NCBI GenBank assembly: GCA_033002965.1
Contig: JAURVB010003517.1
Span: forward strand, 124,001 to 188,000
Source of the DNA: Piper betle
Lineage: Eukaryota > Streptophyta > Magnoliopsida > Piperales > Piperaceae
DNA: 64,000 nucleotides
Direction: 5' to 3'
Shown here in pieces: positions 35,533 through 47,500 of the stretch; the stretch's first letter is position 1; the number at the start of each line of letters is the position of its first letter. Made by a program: the position numbers and the translations under genes. The notes under the pieces are model-generated. The model searched no databases. It was not told the origin of the DNA and worked only from the letters and a program-made list of their open reading frames with translations.

Positions 35533-38500
35533 CTGGTTTAGCATTGAAAGGTATTTCAAGTTAATAAATTTAATGGATCTGACAACATTATAAACAAATG
35601 AAAATTGTCCACTGATGAAGAGGGAACTCTATACCACATGACCACTAGAGGTATCAAAAGATTAAAGGAATTTAATTAATACCTAACAAAAAATACAAAA
35701 AAAACACACAAATAATATGCTCCGACATCTTGTAAGATAAGGCTTAAAAAAGGACAAGCTATATACAACTCCAATTTACAAATAAAGGACACTTTAATTT
35801 TATAAAAATTTAGACAAAGTCACTCTTAAATTGGATACTGATTATTCTCGATGTTTAAAAATCCTGTCCTAATGCTAACAATCACACAACAACATAATAA
35901 ACTAATAATTTTCATAATGCCACTTAGGGTCATCATTTTCCCAAGCCATAGGCACACAACATTTCTTGCAGTCATAGCAAAAGTTCATATTTTGTGTGCC
36001 TCGAGTTGCATGAGCCACATAACTAAAATGAACACTTAGCCCTTCTCATGCAAACATTTAGTATGATCTAAGCTTAGTGTTCCACATGATATATGACAAC
36101 GTTGACTACAAATAACTTTACATAAGCTAGGCGAAATACTGCACTTTGTGCGATCTATTTTGGAAATAGATTAAGAATGTAGAGATAAATGTTTGTTAAA
36201 TACGAGAACATATAGATTTTGATTTTAGAGATAAACTCTAACCAAATAAAGAGATGGATTAAAATATTTAACTTATGATTTTTTTATATTTTAATTGGCT
36301 GAATGTGCCACTTTTAATCACAACTCATTTTTTGATAGCCCTTATTCATAATAAGAGTTGATGTGTGAACTTAATCACTTTGAATAAACTTTTTTTAAAC
36401 TGATAAAAGTATAGACACGCAACAAGAGTTAAATGGGAATACGAGAACCAAATATATAATTAACGTTATAAGATTTTAGGGGCTACATGCATTCATGATA
36501 TTGAAAAAATCATATGCTTTATATGAAGATATGCAGGCTGTTACTAGTCTATGTGAGTTCTATTTGACTAGCTAGCATGAATGAAACAAAAAATCTATAA
36601 AATCTATAAATGATAATTCATGGCAAAAGCATTAATCTTTTAATAAAAAATTATTTATTTTCATAGTATTTATGTGAAGTCCATGTTTTGATGATAATTA
36701 CCTAGAACTCTCGGTGTCAAAAATTGTTACATGTAAGCTAAAGTTACAAGGTCACGAAATGTCTTGGTTGAAAATAGAGCTTATGCAAACTCCTCATTTT
36801 AAAAAGGTATAACTTTCATCATAAATGAATTTTGATTATGAAACTTGCTAAGAGTGATAGAAGACTTCAAGAGCTTTCCAATACTTCAATAATCACCCAA
36901 ATTGGAGTTCTCTATAGAAGTTATGACATCTCAACAACTACAAAATTCTTGGTGAGTTGTTTGATTGACTATGGGCAAATCAATCAGCAACTGAATGTGC
37001 AGTTTACAAAGCATTATGAAATTAACAAATAGATCATTGAAAAAACTCCAACACAACTGTAAAAAAATTGATCATGAATCGGCTCAAGGCATAATAATAA
37101 TTTCAAGTCCAGTAGCCAAACGATGTCAAGAGGATGATTGTTAGATTAATTGGCAGTCGATCGAGGCCTAGCTTTGGAAAAAATAGTTGTTGAAAAAGAT
37201 GATGTGTCAAATTTAAAAGCATATCGGCAACTTTCTTAGATAGGAGACTTCAGCCTATAATTAAAATCTTTGAATGGTGTTTTTGAGGAACTCTTAGGAG
37301 GTTTCAAGTATGAAGTAATGAATTTAGAGATCACCTTGCTTGTAATATCTATATGCTTTCATTTTCACATATAAGTGCATTGTATTAGCTTAAGGCATGT
37401 GTGTTGAAGACTTGGTGTGGTTACTACATATGTTAAGATATTGTTTTACACTCCGATTGTGTTGGATGTGTGACTGTAAAAGGCCATTTGCCTAATGGTT
37501 TTCATGTCGGTTTAATCTTTACATGGATTTGGTTAGTTGGGTTTGGCCCTTTTTATTGTGGTTGGAGTATCATATGATGTATATTTGTTGGCCCTAGCCT
37601 TCTTCGACTTTTGGTACCCCCGTTGAAGCTACATTCTCGACCTTTGCTTTTTGGTTTAATTGAATCAAGTCTAGTTAGACGCATAGACAAAGCCCCTCAC
37701 GAGTCTAGTTTGCTTGTTGTGTGCTTGCAACACCTTTTCGGAAAATCCTAACCCTTATAGGACCAGCAGTGCAGTTCTCAAGGTTGTCTTGGCTGCCTTA
37801 ACGTTGTAACCCTATGTGCGTGCAACCTGCATTGAGAATAAGGACGCCCTCTTAGCATCATTTGTGCCTGCTCTTTTTAAGGTTAGGGTTTCAGAGAAGG
37901 GCGCAAAGGCCTTCGTACAGTGCACTTGAGCCCAAATTTGAAATCTCACACCCCCCCATTTTTCCTTCTAGCACAAAGGAGCTGTGAAGGGCCCTTTCAC
38001 CCAGAAGTTTGACCTAGATTTTATGTGTGGTTCAGTTCACCTTTGGTGTGGCTGGTCTGGGTTTCTACAGAATCCATGGTCCATTTTCCAGAGAATCCAT
38101 GGTCCATTTTCCAGAGGTCAGTGCCTTCACTGTTTCCCTTCTCTATAAATTCAGTCCTTCTCCCTCATTTTTCACCCTTTACTATCCTTCCCTCTGACCA
38201 TCCCTTGCATCTTGGATTCCCCTCTTCTTCTCCAGCCTTCCCAACATCCTCTAGCCTCTCCAAGTTTGGCCTAGCCACTAGGCTATAAGTCTTAGAATAG
38301 GAAGCCCCTAGGGACCGGTTGAGGTAAAGGTTCATCCTTTCTACCTCTCCTTAGTGTTGTATGCTTCTATTTTTGTACGTGATTGCATGATTATAATTTT
38401 TTAGACTTTGTTTCATGTATATATCTGTGTTAGAATTCTTCAGAACTTGGAATCTTAAATTTTTCATGTTTATAAAAATAGTTATCTATTTTTGAATGCA

Positions 38501-41500
38501 ACATGGTCTTCAGTTTGCACTGTTTCGGGTACAAAATTCATATTTCATGCTGTAGGTTGCATTTTTGAACGATCATGATATTGTTGTGTTCATAAGAGCA
38601 ATATCTACAAATTTTATCTGCATGATGTCAACTGATGGTGCATGTAAGACCATGTATGGGTGCAGAATTGGGAGAAAGGTGACAACTTTCCTACTCACAT
38701 GGACTTGGCCACCCCTTTCCCCAATTTTTACACCCTTTTGTAACCTATGCTTGATGGATATCTTTTGTAAATTTTATATCTATGTGTTAGCATGCTCATG
38801 TAAAAATACCTTGCAAAGATAAACACCTTAAAGGGTTGAACAAATGCCTAATCACGTTTTGTGCTTCCTGTGCTATTGATTTGTCCTGCCATGCTCTGAG
38901 TTTGTGCACCTTAGTAAACTTGCTAGAAGACCACATTAAAATCTGTAAAAATCATGTGTGGCCTCACTAATTACCTACTATAAATATGTCAATTTTCATC
39001 GCAATTAAAAATCATTTAGGTGGTTAGTTTATTCAGACTTCTAGAGTGTGTAGGAACGGACGGTGAATCCCTAGTTCTTTAACTTCGGATATAAAATCCG
39101 TAAACCTAGCTAATTTCTGGTGCAACTTCACCAAGACCTTAGTATGTGTCCTAGTAATATCGCCAACAATTTGGGAGCAATGGCTTAGTTGATTTTGCCT
39201 TATGAATTTCCCAAGACAAGTAGGTCGAGCCAACTCCACAAATGACCTAGCCAATACCTTCCATTCCTGAGTCTACTCAGGACCAAGTCCTTAGAGTTTG
39301 GACTTTAAAACTTATAGGATTCAAGCCCACGGTGTTGGCTAACCCTACCATTTTATCCAGGACCCATTTAGAGTCTCCAAGCCCATGAACGAGATTTAGA
39401 AAAATTGCGGCCCAAGCACGATGTTGCCAACACCTTATTCTAACTTTAGTAGGCCTTGTATACTATGTTAGCCAATGGTACGTGGAAATTTTTATACCAA
39501 ACCCTTAGAGTGTCATGGCTTAGTGGTCCAAATCTTAGTCTATTTGGACACTGCTTGGCCAATCCAAAAAATCATCAGTTAAATCTATTCGATAAAAAAA
39601 TGTTGAACTTTTCTACGAAGTGTACTTGCAACCTAAACTCTAATTAAGACAACATAATGAGTTTTAACGCTTCATTAAGCAAGATAATTTGGTTTATTAT
39701 GTTCTTTTTGTCATGAATGTGTTGAGACCTCGCCTCATTTTGTATGTCGATGTGATCCGATTTTTATTCGGGTTTCATATCTTAATAAATTACGTAGGCT
39801 GAGCTTGTCGACGAAGGGCGCAAAGCTCCATTCATCCTGGTCTGTTGGACTTCTTTCGCTTCCTATCCACTTAGCTCATGTATGTGTCGAGTTTAACTCA
39901 ATTTTAGATGTAGAACAATCTTGGTGCTTTTTATCGGATCCTTGCAGTGCAGGCCATCTAGCCGAGTTTTTCGTAAGTTTAATGAAAATTCAAGGTTGAG
40001 ATGCTTTGATGGTTTTCAAAAGCTAAGCTCCAGAATCTTATTACGCAAATCCCTGCCAAAGCCTAATATATCTAAGTATACAAGAGTCTCAATTTTATGA
40101 ATATGAAAGATCTGTGCGGGTAGTATGAATTGCACTAATACTCCTTTATATCTTAAAAGTAGTGCAATATAAGAGGGTACTAAATAACACAATACATCCC
40201 AAAATTTGTGGTACTAATTCAACAATGTTTATTTGTCATCTGAGTACCATGAAAGGTGTCATATGAAGGATATGAGGGCATGGGCTTTCTATGTAATTAT
40301 GATCTTTGCCGAGCATGTGCTCCAGTATGTTTAATTTATTTTAATCTTCCTTATGCTATGAGGCTTTTCATAAGTTTTTATTTGGTTACACCTGTGTGAG
40401 TGTGTGTGTGCAAAGAAACATGATTTGGAGGAGGGTATAGGTCATGCGGTGTGAAGAGTTCACGTGAACACCGAGTGTTAGGGTTTGATGCCTTAACATT
40501 CAATAATGCCTCTGTGTTTTTAATTTACCTTGTGTGGGTATGTGGAACCGGTAACCACAACCAAGTATTTACATAATTACAGGATCATCAATATTAAACA
40601 ATTAAGTTACCTAATCCAATCATTAAAACTAAGTATAAGAACTAGATCATGCATCTATATCTTTCAAGTTCAACCTCTTAGTTGCATTGGATGTGTTGGC
40701 TTTGTGTACCTCAAAGTGATCATTGCACATGAAAGTCACCCTTTTAGTTGCAGGGGAGTTGTTGTCTTTCTTGTGGCTCGTAGTGTTCATTCAAGCCGTC
40801 CTATATAGTATAATTCAGCATCCATTGTATGAAATCCGGTATGGTGTCCGTCTTAAGCCTCCTTGAGGATTGAGATCCGCTTCTATAAAGTTGGTACAAA
40901 GGTAGTTAAACAAATAGCTTTCCAAATTACAATATCAAGGATCGATCTGTTCTTCGAGCCGGTTGGGGTGTTACAATGAGAGTGAAACATCTATTCCTTG
41001 ATATTGAGGAAAAGTGCTTTCTTGTTTGCTTGCCTATAAAGTGTGCATGTGGAATACTCCCGGGCTCTAGGGAAGAGCTTGGAGAGGTGTAGGCCCATTG
41101 GTTTTGAGGAAAGTTGGCGAAGGTGTATGTTCCCTTGGTTGTAAGGAGGGCCGGTGGAGGAGGAGACTTCTTAGCACAAATTAGAGCCATTGAAGAAGAG
41201 GGTCATTGGCTCTTGGTGTAAAACACGTGACGCGAGTCAGAGTTTTATAGTCAGAATAGATTGTTTTGACACTTATTTTCAGTTAAGTCAATTTCACAAC
41301 ACGAACACTAAGCTAAAACCGGTCGTCTATATGATCCATGAGGTCATGTATACCCAAGTATATGATGATAACATCATAAGAGAGCAGTATAATGAGTTAT
41401 CAGAATATATGAGAATATGTCTAAATATTTATTTATTTATTTATTAGATTTATGCCACAAGTGGAGGTTACCGTACCTAGGGCAATTTATTAAACCGACC

Positions 41501-44500
41501 AAAGTCAGTGAAATGACAAAGGCATTGGTTAAACTACAACATTGTTACCAAGTTAGAACGAGTTATTTATTAGTTTTAGGTGAGTTAATAGATAAAAGAA
41601 CATGTTATTTTATTTTATTGGGCATATTTTATATTTTTTGTATTTTATCATATTTACTTTATATTTATTTAGAATTTATTTCGTAATATTGGCTCAAGTT
41701 GGGAGCGAGTAAAGTTTTAATTATGAAATTGCCCTTGACACCTCCTTCTTCTCCCCTGATCAATCTTCTCCTCCTCTAAACGCTGCCCAACCTGTTTTTC
41801 TTCTTGACCTCCACCGGCAACCTCCTCAGTGCCTCCGGTCACCAGAACCACCCTAGCGACCACACCTCACCGATGCTGCCCTCACCCCCACCTCCCTTTT
41901 CTCCCTCCCCTTCCGCCCTTTCTCTCCTAGTTCTCCTCATGGTTTACCAGCCGCCGCCTTGCGGGTGTCACCGCCGGCCACCAACTCCCACCACAACCTC
42001 CGGTAACGCTCCCTCTCTTTCCCCACTCTTTCCCAAGCCTAGACCACCACATGCACGGCGACCAAAGTGTGACCCAAGGCCGCCGCTTGCATGTACAGTC
42101 GCCGGCCGTTCGAGCCACTGACACCCCCACCGTCAAACGGAGATCCTTACACGGCCAACCCCTACCCCGACCAGACCACCTACCTCCTCCCACGACCTCC
42201 TCTGCCCTAGTCGGGGCTGTTTTGAGCCACGGCCACCACCGCCGCCACGAGCTTTGCTGGCGGCCGAGCCCTCCGGTCCGGTCATCTCTTTCGGCAAGCT
42301 CCTCCCCACCAAGCTAGGCTCCTCCTCATCCCTCATCCCTCACAGAAGCACCACGTCTGTAGTCGCTGATTTGCGGAGTTTTAGACGGCTGCCGGCCAGT
42401 CATAGATCGGCTGGAGTAGGCCCAGCCAGGCATCCTCACGTCCTAGCCACATGCCCAAGTCCGAGTCCCAGCTAAGTCCTTCCTCGGCCGAACTGCAGCC
42501 ATGCTGACAGCAATTGCGACGGTTGCTGCCGTCACCAATGTCGCCGCTTTTTGCAACGACACTAGGTATAGAATTTTACTGCCAATTAATTTGATTTTAG
42601 TTCATGATTATGGATAGCATAGCATGATTAAATTATGATAATTAATATGTATTACATCGAAGTAGAGAATATATGAAGTTAGGTATTAATTTTTACTGAA
42701 CGGTGTAATTATGATTGATAGTTGGCCAGGATGAATAAAAATGCAGTTGTTTATGGAAATGTTGTAAGAGATAGCATTGGGAAATTTATAAAGGCAATCG
42801 GAGATTGAATTGTGCTAAGGTGTTGATGACCATAATTGATTACAAATGCTATGATTAAAGTAATAATTAAAACCCTAGATTTCCTTTATTTGGGTAATAT
42901 GTGAATTAGTGATTAATAGGAATATTGAGTTGAACACAACATGTTACATATAGCATTAGAGTATGGATAGAATCATGGATTATGTTATTATGAATTAGAA
43001 TGATGAAATGATGAGTTCATGATCTAGATTGATGTTACCCAGTAAATTAATAGATTGTAATTGGAATGGATGATAATGGTGAATTATGATTAGACATTTC
43101 AATGTTATTTGAATAGTTTATCATAACTGACTCGATAGGGATTGAATGCCCTAGTTAAGGATTTTTGTTATGTGTTGATGGAATTATACATGAGCATAAA
43201 TCAAGAATTGAACATGATTTGATAATTCAGGAATCTGTTAGTAGTTATCGAGCATGAATTGAGATATCATGAAGCACTTAATAGTTATCGAGGAGATTAT
43301 TAGATTATATAGCAACCAATAGTTATTTCAAAATTTCACTTGTCTTGTAATATGTCTTCTATTTGACTGTTTCTAATTGCATATGTTTAGTTGTGATCTT
43401 TATTTGACTGATTATGATTCTATATAGTTCTTCATCGCGTTCGTGCATCACAGCATGATTAGAATAGACTTTAGTATTTAGTTATGATGTGTAGGTACGA
43501 AGTAGGAGCTCGCCGCCTAGGAAAAATTCACTCAAAACTTCTGTCAGGTCCGTTCAAGACTCATCCCTGTTTTTACACTCTATTCCATCGTATGTTTGTT
43601 GTATTTCTTGTAGGATGGGTTAAGTGATGTTTTATCGAATCCCACTTAACCCGGGCCATTAATCAACCAATTTTTCAAGACCAATAACCCTAAGGATGAC
43701 ATCCCTCGAGTATGTTTTCGAAAACAAAATCCACCACAAGTTGCCTTTGGGCCTATTACATAAATCCCTTTTGAGGCCTATATATATTATATATATGTAT
43801 ATATAAAATTTTATCGTGAGACGGGAGATGGGAAAACTGGTCGCATGTACCATGAGCGAGTGCACGTTCTAGTCAAAGCGGGTTCTCCTTTAGTAAGCGT
43901 TTCATTCCTGAGGGGTCCTGACAACTTCATATTTAGTTCCTACACCCGGAGATCTTGGAGGTTTACGGGTAGTATTAAGTATAGTGCACGTCCGGATTTG
44001 TGGTTTAAAGGGTACTAAAGACGACTTCCTGAGAGTACTTGGCCTCAGTGCTCAAGGCTAGGAGAATTATGGAGGAAAAGAGATGGCCTAGGATATATTA
44101 GTAGTCCCAAGGGACAAAAAATAAATGAGAATGACAAGAGAAGCTTTAGTAGAGTAGTTAGTTTGGGATGTTATTGGGTCTACAGCTTGGTGACTCCTCA
44201 GTAAGTGCCCTTCGGAAGAGTTCTGGTGAACTATATGAATGTTTTTCTCCCTATGAGAGTTAGCTCCCATAGCCAATTTGTTAGAGTTATATTTTGGACT
44301 AGTAATACTCATTACTGACTTGCTTTTATAATATATATATATGATGACTATGAGTTGGATGAGCCATCCTGGATAGAGGAGCAATAATGTCCATTGCACA
44401 CACATGTTAGATGAGATGGGAAAATTGACTCGCACTTACCATGAGCGGGTGCATGTGCCCTTCAAAGCGGGCTTTGAATTAGTGAGTGTGTTGTTCACTT

Positions 44501-47500
44501 CCCAAGGGATCCTGACAACTCCGCATTTGAGCTCCACACACCCGAAGAACATGGAAATTTATGGGTACTGTTATATATAGCATACGTCTGAACTTGTGGT
44601 TCAAAGGGTACTAAAGGTGACTGCCTCAGAGTACTCGGCCTTTGTGCTCAAAGCCAGGAGAATTATGGAGGAAAGGAGAGGGCTTATGATAAATTTGTAG
44701 ACCCGATGGACGAGAAAATAAATTGAGAAATTGCCGAGCAAGACATTAGTAGAGTAGTCAATTCAGGATGCGACTAGCTTTGCAGCCTGGTGACTCCTCA
44801 ATAGGTGCCCTTTAGAGAGTTATGGCGAAGTATATGAATGTTTTTCTTCATATGAGATTTAGCTCTCATAGCCAGTTTGTTATAGTTATATTTTAGACCA
44901 ATAACGCTCGTTAATGACGTATTTTTATAATATATGTAGGTGATGGCTATGAGTTGGATGTGCTAGCCTAGACATAGGATCAATTTGTCTCTTGCGCACA
45001 CATGTCAGATGATAGAATGTTTAATATTTGTTTATGATATCATTATATTGAGCATGATGTGATGAAATGTGAGATGTGATATCTGCTTGGGTAGGAGATT
45101 TTTTTAATGATGACATGTTAATATATATGTTTTAGTAAAAATATTGAGAAATTGAATATGCACAGCAAGTGGTTCATGACCCAAATATCATGGGAAATGT
45201 GAATAGAATGAACAGGTAGGTTGAGACCTAGATTCAGAGTGATTTATATAGTAAATTAAAATTCTGTATGAATGAAATGTTTGATTTATAGATATGTATT
45301 TATATATGTTGTTTTGGCAGGGTGGCCCCTAATTGCACTTTTAGGGGAGACTCTATCTCTTTTATTTTAGTAATTTTTATTATTTTATTGGATTATTTTA
45401 TTTGTGAATTGGTTGACATGTCATCAATGTTGTAGCATGTTAGGGTTCTATGCATTCATCCATGCATAACAATTAGTATCTTCATCTTAAGACACCGAGA
45501 GTAGATCCACACGAGTTGGGGTTCAGGTTAGCCGACCTAACCGGGAACCGTGACATTTCGATTCAGTTCCCAAGTATTAACAAGATTTGGGGTGTTACAG
45601 TTTTTGGTACTAGAGGCACTCTCAGTCGATTAAGATGTATGACACTATTATAGGTGATGTCTGTGCCAAAGACTGCTCTGAGTTAAGCTAGCAGGTATGT
45701 TTCTATCCAATTTTCTTTACATGGAGATTTTTTTCATGTAGTTACATAACAGTGTATTTAGGGCTTGATAATAAAATGTGGAATTGGCCTTAGTTGAGCT
45801 AACAGGTAATTTCTATGGTTTTTTATCATGATATCATATTTTTTGCTCAGTTAGATGTGAGTAGTGCATATGTTAGTACTAGCAGAGGTAGAATGGGAAG
45901 ATCCCATCTTATACCAGATTCAGATGTCAGCAAGAATCTGACAGGAAAGTCACGATGGGCTTAGTGACCCACTGATTCTTTCCATTGCATGGGAGATTTG
46001 GATGAGTCACGGTGTCCACATGTTCAGTCAGCGGAGGTTGAATTGGATGTTGATCAGGTGTCCTTCTTTTGCATGTCACCACATTAGTCCTGCTTCTGTA
46101 GGACATGGTATACATTGTGGGAAGGAGTTTAAAAAAGAAAAAGGAAAAAAATAATAAAAAAAGAAAAAAGGGGCAATAAGAAGGAGCTTGAAGTATAGAG
46201 ATACTGGCAAGTTCGTTGGCACATGAGATGGATCACAGAGTGCCATAGACAAATCCCTAAAGATGAAGGCTATGATTATGCCAATGGAATCACAAAAGTA
46301 CTTGGAGCATAGATGAGAGTTTGGGCTGATGACTTGAGATGGACCACTTCTAGTAGATAACAATGAATGAGGATGAGTAGTGAGGTGGATCAATAGTCCA
46401 ATGGGTACTTCACTGCCTCCCCCTCTTCCACTAGTTTATGTCCATCTCAACAACATTTTTGGCTTCTCTTTGCCAGATAGAGGCCTCTACATGACAAGGG
46501 AAAAGATCAAGACCACCATTGCTTATGAGATCAAATATTTGACAGGATTCCACCAGAGATAAAGCACCAGATCAGTGGTTGCCATTTGATGGCCACTCAG
46601 CATTGATAAAAGTAGTCACTCCAAATTTTAAGAGATTAGTGTGGGTTCCGCATAGGTTCACCATCGTACATGTCACCACCATGATCCAGGCCACTCCATA
46701 TCAGACACACATGGTTGAACAACCTAAGCCGAGTTGTTATCAGCCACTTCTAGGGAGACTGATACATGGAGGAAGAAATGTTAGAGACAATAGTGGATTT
46801 ACGATATATATGATCAGGATCAGATCCTCACCACTTGGATAGCACAACTTCCAACCGAGTTGCACAACCGCCGTTCGAGATGTACTACCTCCAACTAAAG
46901 ATGCACTACCACCGTCTGTATATTGCTCAACCATTGACTGAATACGCACTACCACCGTCTGTGTATTGTTCAACCATCGACTGAGTGGAGCAGTTAGACC
47001 TTAAGCCATGGCCAAGTATTTGTCTCGCCCCACACGAGGATAACTACTTGGAGGATTTTGAGCCCTGCCTGGCAACCGCATGTCACAACTTTTGGAACTA
47101 AGTAGGGTCAAAGTTTGAGGAGCAAGATATAGCTATAGTGGCAATAATAGAATAGAGGAGAGCTAGGAAAACTAAGATTATTCTGATTATATGGCATAGG
47201 AACCGACTTCACCAGCTGTCTTGCAAGCATTGTCTTGATAGAGACACCGTTGGATTAGATGTATAACCCTATTAAACACTGTTAGTGATAGTCTCATAGG
47301 AATGTGTATGGACAGAGTTAGAAAACAAGATAGTATGACCTCTAGATAGGATAGCCACAGTGATCATATTGTTCAAACAACATGATAGTACTCCAGGGCC
47401 ACAACCAATAGACACAGATCGGATGGTTAGTAGATGGTCACACATGCAGTTCCAATCCTAGACCACCACATGCATGGTGACCACAGGTGATCCAAGGCCG

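Noticed and set aside
37475..40975. Exact target-site duplication for the plus-strand LTR
   Set aside because: The flanks gtgac and atgag share only three of five bases, so the solo-LTR status rests on the LTR ends alone.
30157..40975. The two inverted LTRs being the two ends of one LTR element
   Set aside because: LTRs of one element are direct repeats; these are inverted, and the left one has its own flanking duplication.
41804..42475. Open frames on both strands in the LTR GC block
   Set aside because: Pro/Ser-rich frames with no domain; the block recurs in other LTR copies with different frames.
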